A stretch of 64,000 nucleotides of DNA from a virus (IMGVR_UViG_3300032291_003205:38224-102223), one strand, 5' to 3'; positions 16,839 through 24,018 are shown, counted from the stretch's first letter. Made by a program: numbers and translations. The notes: generated from the sequence alone by a model not told the origin.

Positions 16839-17555
16839 ATGGATATTTCGAGCAATATAGGAATTTATAAAATATTAAATCCTAAAGGAAGAGTATATAT
16901 TGGACAATCTACTAATTTAAAAAATAGAGAAAAACAATATAAAAACATAAAAGAATCTAAAGAACAAATAAAATTAAATAGATCTTTTAAAAAATATGGG
17001 ATTGATAATCACCTATTTGATATTGTAGAGTATTGTACTTTAGAACAGTTAGATGATAGAGAAATATATTGGGGTGAATTTTATAATGTATTAAAAACAG
17101 GTTTAAATTGTAGATTAGGTAGAGGTAGAGGATTAGTAAGTGATGATTTGAGAGAAAGAATGAAAATATCTAATAAAAGGAAAAAAATTAAACCTGTTTT
17201 ACAATATGATTTATATGGTAATTTTATTAAAAAATGGGAAGCAATTTCAGATGCTGAAAAAAGCTTAGGAGTTAATAATAATACTAACATAAGTGCTTGT
17301 TGTTTAGGAAAACAAAAAACAGCATGGGGTTTTATTTGGAGATTTGAAAACGGGGATATAGAGAAAAAAATAGAGGGAGTAAAACACACACAAGTAGTTG
17401 TACAATATGATTTAGAAGGTAATTTTATTAAAGAATGGGATAATATAAAACAAATTAAAGAAACATTAGGTTTTTCTTATTCAACATTATATGAATGTGT
17501 AAATGGAAGATGGAAACAATGTAGTGGTTTTATTTGGAAGTATAAAGAAATTTAA
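16839..17555 (+). CDS. GIY-YIG homing endonuclease
   Basis: This 238-residue protein begins with the GIY-YIG nuclease domain: GIYKILNPKGRVYIGQS (GIY and YIG strands), then the catalytic Arg region and LDDREIYWGEFY with the metal-binding Glu. Two C-terminal modules follow, QYDLYGNFIKKWEAISDAEKSL and QYDLEGNFIKEWDNIKQIKETL (given here only in part), each followed by a GFIW(R/K) strand. These look like NUMOD-type DNA-binding repeats. It sits right after the truncated RNA ligase piece, which fits its having caused the split. Confidence 0.9.
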   Translation: MDISSNIGIYKILNPKGRVYIGQSTNLKNREKQYKNIKESKEQIKLNRSFKKYGIDNHLFDIVEYCTLEQLDDREIYWGEFYNVLKTGLNCRLGRGRGLVSDDLRERMKISNKRKKIKPVLQYDLYGNFIKKWEAISDAEKSLGVNNNTNISACCLGKQKTAWGFIWRFENGDIEKKIEGVKHTQVVVQYDLEGNFIKEWDNIKQIKETLGFSYSTLYECVNGRWKQCSGFIWKYKEI

Positions 17556-17562
17556 AAATAAA

Positions 17563-17594
17563 TTTGGCTTCCTGAAGGATTGTTCGTATATTAA
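17563..17594 (+). promoter_or_regulatory. Early-type promoter
   Basis: TTTG, 20 bases, TATATTAA. It drives the small-gene cluster inserted between the two RNA ligase pieces. Confidence 0.75.
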
Positions 17595-17624
17595 CGACAT
17601 AGAAAAAAGATAAAAATAAAAGTT

Positions 17625-17651
17625 ATGACAAACAATAAACAACAAACGGCA
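17625..17651 (+). repeat. 27-base direct repeat, copy 1
   Basis: The first nine codons of this gene are identical to 17924-17950, the first nine codons of the next gene. Confidence 0.9.
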
Positions 17652-17927
17652 GTACAACTAATTATTGAAGCCTTGGACATTGAATGCAAATCAAGAGGAA
17701 TGAATGTGAATTGGGATATGTATTTAGAAATAGAGAAGAAACAGAGGATTAAAGACAAACTTGAATTGTCAGCATCTTTAGTTAAAAATAAAGAGCAACA
17801 ACATGAAACTACTTGGATAGCAGCACTTGACTATGGAATTGAAAAACTGAAAGGTTTAAATGATTTAGAATCTAAAGATGCTTTTGAACAATACTATGAA
17901 CAAACCTACGGAGGAGGTGAGCAATGA
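17625..17927 (+). CDS. Small early protein with Shine-Dalgarno-encoding tail
   Basis: A 100-residue helical protein of unknown function. The first nine codons (MTNNKQQTA) are identical at the DNA level to those of the next gene. The last codons (TYGGGEQ) are written by the string that carries GGAGGAGG, the ribosome site of the next gene. It overlaps the next start by 4 bases. Confidence 0.65.
   Translation: MTNNKQQTAVQLIIEALDIECKSRGMNVNWDMYLEIEKKQRIKDKLELSASLVKNKEQQHETTWIAALDYGIEKLKGLNDLESKDAFEQYYEQTYGGGEQ
17905..17923 (+). promoter_or_regulatory. Strong Shine-Dalgarno inside the upstream gene
   Basis: CCTACGGAGGAGGTGAGCA precedes the ATG at 17924. Related strings occur at 18129, 18346, 18699 and 19212. 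Confidence 0.75.
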
Positions 17928-17950
17928 CAAACAATAAACAACAAACGGCA
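17924..17950 (+). repeat. 27-base direct repeat, copy 2
   Basis: Identical to 17625-17651. It suggests duplication or recombination of gene starts. Confidence 0.9.
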
Positions 17951-18145
17951 ATGAAACAACACACATACGAAGAGTTAATATCTATTTCAGATAAACTTTA
18001 CAGAGAACAAAACCCAACAGGAACTATGTGTACACCAAATAGTGTATACATAACAGTAATTGAAAAGTGGTATCCTAAATATATAGAATCTAAAAGCGAA
18101 TTAGATTTCTATGACTACTGTATTAAAACCTATGGAGGTGAGTAA
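17924..18145 (+). CDS. Small early protein with Shine-Dalgarno-encoding tail
   Basis: A 73-residue protein of unknown function. It starts with the same nine codons as its neighbour and ends TYGGE, the reading of the next gene's ribosome site. The start is set by the GGAGGAGG sequence 7-10 bases upstream. The stop overlaps the next start (TAATG). Confidence 0.65.
   Translation: MTNNKQQTAMKQHTYEELISISDKLYREQNPTGTMCTPNSVYITVIEKWYPKYIESKSELDFYDYCIKTYGGE
18129..18144 (+). promoter_or_regulatory. Strong Shine-Dalgarno inside the upstream gene
   Basis: CCTATGGAGGTGAGTA directly precedes the ATG at 18145. Confidence 0.7.
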
Positions 18146-18378
18146 TGACAAGTAAATATAAAATTGGTGACATCATAGTTACCCAAAGAGAATATTTACT
18201 CTTGTTTGATGAAGGTGAGGAGTATGAAATTGTTGATATTGAAAACAACTTGGGTGATTTAATGTATTATGTTTCTCATAACGGGAAAAGGATAGCAAGT
18301 TGGGGTCTTAAAGAATTTGAATTGGATATTCAATTTATAAAAAAACCTACGGAGGAGATAACAAATGAAAGTAAATGA
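18145..18378 (+). CDS. Small early protein
   Basis: A 77-residue protein with a beta-rich pattern (KIGDIIVTQREYLLLFDEGE) reminiscent of small SH3-like barrels; this is a weak impression only. Near its end the conserved CCTACGGAGGAG string is read in a different frame as PTEE, so the string is conserved as DNA and not as peptide. It overlaps the next gene by 14 bases. Confidence 0.6.
   Translation: MTSKYKIGDIIVTQREYLLLFDEGEEYEIVDIENNLGDLMYYVSHNGKRIASWGLKEFELDIQFIKKPTEEITNESK
18346..18364 (+). promoter_or_regulatory. Strong Shine-Dalgarno inside the upstream gene
   Basis: CCTACGGAGGAGATAACAA directly precedes the ATG at 18365. Confidence 0.7.
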
Positions 18379-18718
18379 ATTAAGAATTGGAAATTGGTAC
18401 GACCAATTTAGCAATCACCACAAAGCAACATGGGCTACTTTAAAACAATTAGATGAAGCACCCAAATCTCAACTTTGGTGCAAACCCATCCCACTCACAG
18501 AAGAATGGTTGTTAAAGTTTGGGTTTGAGCGTAGACAGATTAAAGATTTAATAAGTTACACCTTGCCAAAATTAGAGTTGTATCAATATTCATCTAATAA
18601 CAATAAGATATTTTTTGAATATGCTGATGGGGAAATACAACTTAGATATGTCCACCAACTACAAAACCTATACTTTGCTTTGACTGGTGAAGAATTAACC
18701 TACGGAGGAGGTGAGTAA
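18365..18718 (+). CDS. Small early protein with Shine-Dalgarno-encoding tail
   Basis: A 117-residue protein that begins MKVNELRIGNWYDQF. That opening is common in uncharacterised Bacteroidota phage and prophage proteins, often annotated only as hypothetical. It ends LTYGGGE, the reading of the next ribosome site. The reading LRIGNW...PIPLTEEWLLKFGF supports a real coding sequence. Confidence 0.7.
   Translation: MKVNELRIGNWYDQFSNHHKATWATLKQLDEAPKSQLWCKPIPLTEEWLLKFGFERRQIKDLISYTLPKLELYQYSSNNNKIFFEYADGEIQLRYVHQLQNLYFALTGEELTYGGGE
18699..18717 (+). promoter_or_regulatory. Strong Shine-Dalgarno inside the upstream gene
   Basis: CCTACGGAGGAGGTGAGTA directly precedes the ATG at 18718. Confidence 0.7.
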
Positions 18719-19035
18719 TGAGTCTTGACTTGAACAAACTTGCAAACAAACTTGATGAAGCGTTAAGCAATGAAACAAGCGAAACACTAAATAAATTTTT
18801 AAACGATAAAAGAATGGAAAACAACAAACAAACAACACCAGTTGTAGTAAAACAGCCCACAGGGGTAGCTATTAACACCGAAAATGTAAGCCCTGAATTA
18901 ATTAACCTTTTAACCCAAAACTTTGATCACTATGAAGATGATTATTTCGGTGTCATTGGGATGGATAACGGATCCGAAGAACATAAATCACTTATGGAAT
19001 CAATGTCTAAAATGGGTATGGAATGTAAGAAATAA
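18718..19035 (+). CDS. Small early protein
   Basis: A 105-residue protein with a helical, charged N-terminus. An internal MENNKQTTP segment resembles the MTNNKQQTA starts of nearby genes, so it may be a fusion of a short helix with a member of that set. Function is unknown. Confidence 0.6.
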   Translation: MSLDLNKLANKLDEALSNETSETLNKFLNDKRMENNKQTTPVVVKQPTGVAINTENVSPELINLLTQNFDHYEDDYFGVIGMDNGSEEHKSLMESMSKMGMECKK

Positions 19036-19052
19036 ACAATAATAAACAAATT

Positions 19053-19229
19053 ATGATACATCAAGAATTAAATGAATGGGATGAAAATATAAAAGCATTT
19101 GTAAAAGAAAAACAAATGACTAAGGAAGTACAAGAAGAATTTTTAACGGAATACGACTCTCATCTATTTAGAGGTGGAATTAACGATGTTGAATGGTTCT
19201 ATAACGAATTATATGGAGGTAACAAATGA
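19053..19229 (+). CDS. Small acidic early protein
   Basis: A 58-residue protein (MIHQELNEWDENIKAF...) that ends NELYGGNK. The last codons carry TATGGAGG, the ribosome site of the second RNA ligase piece. It overlaps that piece as ATGA, so ligase fragment translation is probably coupled to it. Confidence 0.65.
   Translation: MIHQELNEWDENIKAFVKEKQMTKEVQEEFLTEYDSHLFRGGINDVEWFYNELYGGNK
19212..19225 (+). promoter_or_regulatory. Shine-Dalgarno of the RNA ligase C-terminal piece
   Basis: TATGGAGGTAACAA directly precedes the ATG at 19226. Confidence 0.7.
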
Positions 19230-19741
19230 AAAAGTTATTTAATAAATTATTTAAAAGAAAAAAAGAGAAGACTCACTTCTACCCAACAGACGTTTGGTCT
19301 GAAATTGCTGAAAAATATCATATTAGAGAACAATTGTGGAATTTGTTTAAATCTTTACAAGATGTTTATGAGATTGGTTCCGGTATTGTAATCTATGGTG
19401 AAATTTATGGTCCTGGTATTCAAAAGAACTATGACTATGGTTTGAAAGAAATTGAATATGCTGGATTTGATATGACTATTAATGGTGAATACACACCATG
19501 TAGTACTAGTTTTATGTATCATGATATGTTGGGTTTAAAATATGTACCTGTTTTGGCTGCTGATACTTGGTCTCAAGAATTACAAGAAAGATATATGTTT
19601 GATAAAATCGAAGGAACTAAAGTACCACATGAAGGTGTTGTAATTAAATCTATGGATGGTGACAGACGTAAAGTAGCTAAAATAATCAATCCAGAATATT
19701 TGATTTACGGTGAAAAAAATAACGTAGGAGATTCACACTAA
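19226..19741 (+). CDS. RNA ligase, C-terminal piece of a split gene
   Basis: A 171-residue piece. A Lys-rich leader of about 15 residues (MKKLFNKLFKRKKEK) comes first, then THFYPTDVWSEIAEKYHI, which continues the fold where the upstream piece stops. IVIYGEIYGPGIQ (residues 55-66) is motif III, PHEGVVIK (134-141) is motif IV, and KVAKIINPEYL (149-159) is motif V with its lysines. It contains no motif I lysine, so it needs the 16135-16818 product to act. The start has its own Shine-Dalgarno and ATGA coupling. Confidence 0.85.
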   Translation: MKKLFNKLFKRKKEKTHFYPTDVWSEIAEKYHIREQLWNLFKSLQDVYEIGSGIVIYGEIYGPGIQKNYDYGLKEIEYAGFDMTINGEYTPCSTSFMYHDMLGLKYVPVLAADTWSQELQERYMFDKIEGTKVPHEGVVIKSMDGDRRKVAKIINPEYLIYGEKNNVGDSH

Positions 19742-19753
19742 AAATAAAACAAA

Positions 19754-20122
19754 ATGATAACAGGAGAACAACCTAAACTATTAGTTGCCATTGATGAAAA
19801 TGGCAACATAGGTCTTGATGAAAATCAAGCTGAATTGATGGGCTTAATTGAAAAAGAATTTAATTGGAAATTAGTTCGTGAACGTGATGGTCTAACTAAT
19901 CAATCTAAAGATATTAAATGGATTGAGTGGAATGAGGAAGGTAGATATAAAGCTGACCATAAAGAACCAGCAGTGGGACGAGCATTACTTATGTCTCCAT
20001 TTAATGATTTTTTTACTTGGATGACAACAGATATTACAGAAATCGTGGAAGAGCGAGAGGATTATATTAAATTCAAGACACGAAATAGTAATTATGAATT
20101 ATGGAAACTAAAAAACGATTAA
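19754..20122 (+). CDS. Uncharacterised early protein
   Basis: A 122-residue acidic protein of mixed strands and helices with no recognised family. It follows the ligase piece by 12 bases and overlaps the next gene by 22 bases. Confidence 0.65.
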   Translation: MITGEQPKLLVAIDENGNIGLDENQAELMGLIEKEFNWKLVRERDGLTNQSKDIKWIEWNEEGRYKADHKEPAVGRALLMSPFNDFFTWMTTDITEIVEEREDYIKFKTRNSNYELWKLKND

Positions 20123-20421
20123 GTAGAGAACAAAAATGGGAAAAGGCAGTTATTGATTTAATTAACGAAATGTTTATCATGGCTGGTCATGAAGTTACTT
20201 TTGATGACATCAAAGATAGAAAAGATAACTGGTTTCAGCAATGGACTATGACTATGCAACAATACGAGGACTGGAAATTATGGGGTAAAAAATACCTTAT
20301 GAAAAATTTAAGACTTAGTGCTAAAAACGCTGAAAGAGAGATGATGTGGGTAGGATTACAGTGGGGTCTTAAATGTAGTGATTATGAAGAATATTGTAAA
20401 AAACGGGAAGATGAGAATTAA
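20101..20421 (+). CDS. Uncharacterised early protein
   Basis: A 106-residue, basic, Trp-rich helical protein (KWEKAVIDLINEMFIMAGHEV...). No family is recognised. Overlaps on both sides indicate a translationally coupled string of genes. Confidence 0.65.
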   Translation: METKKRLSREQKWEKAVIDLINEMFIMAGHEVTFDDIKDRKDNWFQQWTMTMQQYEDWKLWGKKYLMKNLRLSAKNAEREMMWVGLQWGLKCSDYEEYCKKREDEN

Positions 20422-20554
20422 AACACATACCACAGAAATGTACCAATCAGTATTTATTACACCAAACATATGGGTAACATGGAATCATCTTTATGTTACA
20501 GTAATTTTTGGTTGGTTGAAATGGACTTACGATATTGATTTTTATAAAAAATGA
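20411..20554 (+). CDS. Very small aromatic protein
   Basis: A 47-residue protein with a hydrophobic middle (NHLYVTVIFGWLKWTY), perhaps membrane-associated. It overlaps the genes on both sides (11 bases upstream, ATGA downstream). Its reality rests on that packing alone. Confidence 0.45.
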   Translation: MRIKTHTTEMYQSVFITPNIWVTWNHLYVTVIFGWLKWTYDIDFYKK

Positions 20555-20751
20555 TGACACAACAGGAATTTGAACAACATAGACAAACATGGATCAAAGA
20601 GTGGTCTGATAAATGGAGATTACTTGACATTGACTTTGAAATGTATATGATAATGAAAGGTATGGCACCTGAGGAATATAGAGCAATGAATGAGGCAAGT
20701 TGGGATAAGAATGAACTTATTGATGATGAGTGGGGTGAAACCTTTATTTAA
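20551..20751 (+). CDS. Small acidic early protein
   Basis: A 66-residue protein with Trp and Glu repeats (WIKEWSDKWRLLDIDFE). No family is recognised. Two adjacent ATGs (20551, 20554) make the start uncertain by one codon. Confidence 0.6.
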   Translation: MMTQQEFEQHRQTWIKEWSDKWRLLDIDFEMYMIMKGMAPEEYRAMNEASWDKNELIDDEWGETFI

Positions 20752-20757
20752 AACAGA

Positions 20758-20789
20758 TTTGGCTTTCTGAGGGATTTTTCGTATATTCA
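20758..20789 (+). promoter_or_regulatory. Early-type promoter
   Basis: TTTG, 20 bases, TATATTCA, then a short leader ending AAAGGTTATG at 20809. Confidence 0.8.
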
Positions 20790-20808
20790 CGTTATAGAAA
20801 TAAAGGTT

Positions 20809-20994
20809 ATGAACAAATTTAATAAAATCAGTAGAGACAAATGGAATCAATTGAAAAACATTTCTGATATGTTTGAAGTAGTTGGTTATCAATATGGTAA
20901 GAATGTTGTTTACAATGAAGTAAAAGTATGGTGTAGAGATAAGTGGGATAACATTAGATATAGTCACGTAGCAATTAATGAAAACTGGTATTAA
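20809..20994 (+). CDS. Small early protein
   Basis: A 61-residue protein, basic at the N-terminus (MNKFNKISRDKWNQLKN). First gene behind its own promoter, with the typical AAAGGTTATG leader. Function unknown. Confidence 0.65.
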   Translation: MNKFNKISRDKWNQLKNISDMFEVVGYQYGKNVVYNEVKVWCRDKWDNIRYSHVAINENWY

Positions 20995-20995
20995 T

Positions 20996-21274
20996 ATGAA
21001 AAATAAAGCATTTAAAACAACAGTAGAACTAGGTTACAACGATGGTTTTCATATGACATTTGAGAACGGTTGCACTATTAGCGTTCAGTTCGGCAAGCAC
21101 ACCTATAGTGATGCTGGTGAAACAACAGCAGAAGTAGCTGCTTGGGATAATCAAGGGAATTGGTTGATGACTGATGGAGAGAGATGGTTTGAGATTGTAG
21201 ATGGAAGTGATGTTATGCCTCGTCAAACAGCAAGTGATGTTGCTAAATTAATCTACACTTTAAGTCAATGGTAA
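20996..21274 (+). CDS. Uncharacterised early protein
   Basis: A 92-residue protein predicted to be beta-rich (FHMTFENGCTISVQFG). I chose the ATG at 20996 because it lies just after the preceding stop. An in-frame ATG at 20978 would add MKTGIN and overlap the upstream gene. Confidence 0.65.
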   Translation: MKNKAFKTTVELGYNDGFHMTFENGCTISVQFGKHTYSDAGETTAEVAAWDNQGNWLMTDGERWFEIVDGSDVMPRQTASDVAKLIYTLSQW

Positions 21275-21275
21275 T

Positions 21276-21599
21276 ATGGAAATAGATCAATATAGAAGAG
21301 TAGCATTAGAAATTATTCATGAATATTATTATGCACTGCCTAATAATGGTTCATTAAATCATGGGCTTATGAGCTGTGATAGACGTTATAAAGAAGCAAT
21401 ACAATGTGCTTTAATAGGTGTTAAACGACTTATTCTAACTTTAGAATTTATATCAACAGAATCAAATGATCCCAGGATTATGAGCAGAATAAATATCTAT
21501 GACAAGGTACAGGATGAATTATATAAAATGCAAGCCGATAATAGTAAAGTAACATTAGATGAACTTCCTAAAGTATTTAACAGCAATGAGCAACAATAA
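21276..21599 (+). CDS. Uncharacterised helical early protein
   Basis: A 107-residue helical protein that includes YKEAIQCALIGVKRLIL. No family is recognised. It starts one base after the preceding stop. Confidence 0.65.
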   Translation: MEIDQYRRVALEIIHEYYYALPNNGSLNHGLMSCDRRYKEAIQCALIGVKRLILTLEFISTESNDPRIMSRINIYDKVQDELYKMQADNSKVTLDELPKVFNSNEQQ

Positions 21600-21756
21600 A
21601 ATTAAAATTAAGTTTGAGTATTTTGAAAATATAGTAGAAATACTTCCTACAATTTATTACTACAGACAATCTTTTAGGGAAAGATTTGGGAAGGGTGTTA
21701 TTGTAATAGGTTGGTTAAAATGGGGTATTGTAATTTATAAAACCAATGAGCAATAA
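21586..21756 (+). CDS. Small basic early protein
   Basis: A 56-residue protein starting MSNNKIKIKFEYF. The ATG at 21586 overlaps the upstream gene by 14 bases, and the MSNNK start resembles nearby genes. Weak support beyond packing. Confidence 0.5.
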   Translation: MSNNKIKIKFEYFENIVEILPTIYYYRQSFRERFGKGVIVIGWLKWGIVIYKTNEQ

Positions 21757-21961
21757 TATGAAAACAGTAAACATGAGTGAAGATGCATTAGGTAATGTAT
21801 TTGAGGATTTAAATTTCTTATCTAGATTGATGGATGACATGGTTTCAGATTTACACAATGTAAAGGGCGGTCAACAAGCAAGACACAGTTATATGCTTTA
21901 TAGAGAGTATATGTGGAAAATTAAAGCTGAATTGAAAAAAGGTATACAAGAAAAACCATGA
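21746..21961 (+). CDS. Small helical early protein
   Basis: A 71-residue protein (MSNNMKTVNMSEDALGN...). It overlaps the upstream gene by 11 bases and the downstream gene by 4. An in-frame ATG at 21758 is an alternative start. Function unknown. Confidence 0.6.
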   Translation: MSNNMKTVNMSEDALGNVFEDLNFLSRLMDDMVSDLHNVKGGQQARHSYMLYREYMWKIKAELKKGIQEKP

Positions 21962-22173
21962 GTAAATTAAGTAAAGAAATGATATTGCCTTTGGCATCAA
22001 TGTTCACAGGTCCTTATACAGAAGAAGTAAAACAATCAATGGAATCATTTGATTGGAGTGAATCTAATTACTATAATCCATCAACACCTAAAGGTCCAAT
22101 GACTAAAAAGCAGGTTAAGGTTAGAAACAAAAATAAAGCCGCTCGTAAAGCTAGAAAGAAAAATAGGAAATAA
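21958..22173 (+). CDS. Small protein with a very basic C-terminal tail
   Basis: A 71-residue protein that ends KVRNKNKAARKARKKNRK, a likely nucleic-acid-binding tail. The N-terminal half is neutral. I considered ribosomal protein bS21 because of the basic tail but found no matching pattern. Function unknown. Confidence 0.6.
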   Translation: MSKLSKEMILPLASMFTGPYTEEVKQSMESFDWSESNYYNPSTPKGPMTKKQVKVRNKNKAARKARKKNRK

Positions 22174-22178
22174 GAGTT

Positions 22179-22640
22179 ATGAATAAATGTAATTACTGTA
22201 ATAAGGAAACACATAATTCTTGGAGTTATCACTCAATGATTTTGCCTCGTGAAGAAATGGAGCAAAAGATTGATAAATGGGGTAGATTAAGTTGGTGGGA
22301 ACATATGAAACGAACTGATTTAACTGAAGATGAAACCAAAGAACTAGAACAATTATCCTTTTATGACCAGATGCTTAATACAGTAGGTAGAGGTTATCAG
22401 TGTGATGATTGTGCTAAATTAGAAAATAAATTATATAATAAGTACTATCCTGAACAATCTGGTTACCCTGAACAACCAGTATTCCCTTCAATTACTTTAA
22501 AAGAACGAATAGTAGGGGTATTAAAAATACATTCTATTGAAAAACCAGAAGATTGGTCTTACATCATCGAACAACGTGACTTTGAAGAATTAGCAGATAA
22601 TTTAATAAAATGTTTTGAACAATTTGGAAGTTCAAAATAG
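22179..22640 (+). CDS. Zinc-ribbon-like protein
   Basis: A 153-residue protein with CNYCNK at the N-terminus and YQCDDCAK at about residue 73, a four-cysteine set that fits a zinc ribbon interrupted by a helical insert. The remainder is helical and acidic. A nucleic-acid or protein-binding role is possible; no family is recognised. Confidence 0.6.
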   Translation: MNKCNYCNKETHNSWSYHSMILPREEMEQKIDKWGRLSWWEHMKRTDLTEDETKELEQLSFYDQMLNTVGRGYQCDDCAKLENKLYNKYYPEQSGYPEQPVFPSITLKERIVGVLKIHSIEKPEDWSYIIEQRDFEELADNLIKCFEQFGSSK

Positions 22641-22654
22641 GGTTCGTATATTGA
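22623..22654 (+). promoter_or_regulatory. Early-type promoter
   Basis: TTTG, 20 bases, TATATTGA. The -33 box lies inside the end of the preceding gene. Confidence 0.75.
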
Positions 22655-22675
22655 CGACATAAAGGAATTAAGATT

Positions 22676-22864
22676 ATGGATAATAAAAACGATTTTCAAG
22701 TCTACGCTTTAGAATATGTAGATGCAGATACAAAAAATTATAGACATTGGGCAGAAGGATTAACATTGTACATTGTTAAAGATGGAGTTACAATGAAACT
22801 AAATTCAGAAGAAATTCAACAGGTAGCTAAAGCATTACCCGAAACAGTAGGAGGAAAATGGTAA
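22676..22864 (+). CDS. Small early protein
   Basis: A 62-residue protein with a strand-rich centre (GLTLYIVKDGVTMKL). Its last codons include AGGAGG, which serves as ribosome site for the next gene, and the stop overlaps that gene's start (TAATG). Confidence 0.6.
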   Translation: MDNKNDFQVYALEYVDADTKNYRHWAEGLTLYIVKDGVTMKLNSEEIQQVAKALPETVGGKW

Positions 22865-23070
22865 TGAGCAACAATAAACAAACATCAGTAGAACAGTTAT
22901 TCCATAAGCTATGGGATACACCAAAGGATAAATTCACTTGGTATGCTATATTAGAGGAGCATATGGCAATGCACAAAAAAGAATGTGTTAATTTATTGAA
23001 CAAACACAACGATATTTTTTATACATCTGAGGACCATTACAATCAAACATTTGGAGATGATAAGCAATAA
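22864..23070 (+). CDS. Small early protein
   Basis: A 68-residue protein that starts MSNNKQTSVEQLFHKL. This resembles the MTNNKQQTA proteins at 17.6-17.9 kb. The start at 22864 is supported by AGGAGG at 22849-22854. Confidence 0.6.
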   Translation: MSNNKQTSVEQLFHKLWDTPKDKFTWYAILEEHMAMHKKECVNLLNKHNDIFYTSEDHYNQTFGDDKQ

Positions 23071-23215
23071 AATAGACAACACAATAGGAATGACATGGGA
23101 CGAATATGGTAATCCAATTCCAGTTATGGATGATGAACAAGCTATTACTGAATATAATAAGATGGAAGAGGAATGGGAGATGGACAACTATAATGAAATG
23201 AAAGACGAACAATGA
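23057..23215 (+). CDS. Very small acidic protein
   Basis: A 52-residue protein rich in Glu, Asp and Asn (PIPVMDDEQAITEYNKMEEE). It starts 14 bases inside the upstream gene and ends with an ATGA overlap with the next gene. Confidence 0.5.
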   Translation: MISNKIDNTIGMTWDEYGNPIPVMDDEQAITEYNKMEEEWEMDNYNEMKDEQ

Positions 23216-23673
23216 AAGTTTATAGACACAAACTAACTAAGGCAATCATGAGCGAACATGATTACAATCATTTATCAAGTTATGAACAGCAACAAATGGA
23301 AGTAACAGATAGAGTAACAGTTGCCGAACTAGACCAAATGTCCCGAGAAACATCTTACTGGGTAAGCAAACCAAATGATGGGGGAGAAAAATTGACAGGT
23401 GAGAATAATAATCCAGATAACACGGTGAAGGAGAAAACGTCGAAACAAAACAATACGGGAAAATATCCTGTTCCGGGTCAAATTTGGAAGCATTATAAGG
23501 GTGGACAGTATGAGATCATTGCAATGTGTAATCACACTGACACGGATGAGTCATTGGTGATTTATCGTTCATTGTCATTTGGAGGTTATCATGCTAGACC
23601 ATATAATGAATGGCATGATGAGGTATGGGATGGTTCTCTTTGTAAAACAAGATTTCAATTAGTATCATGGTAA
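23212..23673 (+). CDS. DUF1653 protein with an N-terminal extension
   Basis: A 153-residue protein. The C-terminal 70 residues fit DUF1653, a small SH3-like barrel: PGQIWKHYKGGQYEIIAM, then a strand with VIYRSL, then an ARPYNEW segment. The 80-residue N-terminal part is unrelated and ends in an Asn/Lys-rich linker. The function of DUF1653 is not known. The last codons overlap the next gene. Confidence 0.75.
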   Translation: MKVYRHKLTKAIMSEHDYNHLSSYEQQQMEVTDRVTVAELDQMSRETSYWVSKPNDGGEKLTGENNNPDNTVKEKTSKQNNTGKYPVPGQIWKHYKGGQYEIIAMCNHTDTDESLVIYRSLSFGGYHARPYNEWHDEVWDGSLCKTRFQLVSW

Positions 23674-23885
23674 CAACATTTATAGTACTGGCAATCATAG
23701 GTTGGTTAATCAATCTCATATTTGGGATAGGAACAATAGTGGATGGGTGGAGAAATAAGGATAAAAAGATGTTCGAATTGGGTATATCGGTAACGGTAAT
23801 AGGATTAATCTTTGGTTTAGTAACGGGATGGGTATTATTGGGGGGAGTGATTAAGGAAAAATATATTGATAAACGTTTTAAATAA
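23667..23885 (+). CDS. Small two-pass membrane protein
   Basis: A 72-residue protein with two membrane segments: TFIVLAIIGWLINLIFGIG, and a second starting at about residue 43 (ISVTVIGLIFGLVTGWVLLG). No family is recognised. Confidence 0.65.
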   Translation: MVTTFIVLAIIGWLINLIFGIGTIVDGWRNKDKKMFELGISVTVIGLIFGLVTGWVLLGGVIKEKYIDKRFK

Positions 23886-23886
23886 A

Positions 23887-24018
23887 ATGAGCATGTGGAA
23901 ATTAATGAAGTTACTAAGTCTATTTAATGGGTTAAAAAGCATAATGCATGATTTAACACCGGATGAATTGGATGCATTAATAGACGAGGTAGCACATGTG
24001 TATGAGCGCTACAAATAA
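23887..24018 (+). CDS. Very small amphipathic protein
   Basis: A 43-residue protein (MSMWKLMKLLSLF...) that ends in an acidic helix (LTPDELDALIDEVAHVYE). It starts one base after the preceding stop. Support is packing and plausible codon use only. Confidence 0.5.
   Translation: MSMWKLMKLLSLFNGLKSIMHDLTPDELDALIDEVAHVYERYK

Noticed and set aside
16819-19225. Group I or II intron interrupting the RNA ligase
   Set aside because: The interval holds a separate promoter, at least six small genes with ribosome sites, and both ligase pieces have their own stop and start. I saw no obvious intron core, although I could not run a covariance search.
17625-19229. Conserved C-terminal peptide tag (YGGGE) shared by small proteins
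   Set aside because: At one junction the same DNA string is read in another frame as PTEE, so the conservation is explained by the ribosome-binding site of the next gene.
21958-22173. Phage-encoded ribosomal protein bS21
   Set aside because: The size and basic tail fit, but the N-terminal part lacks the bS21 pattern. No other candidate was found in the window.
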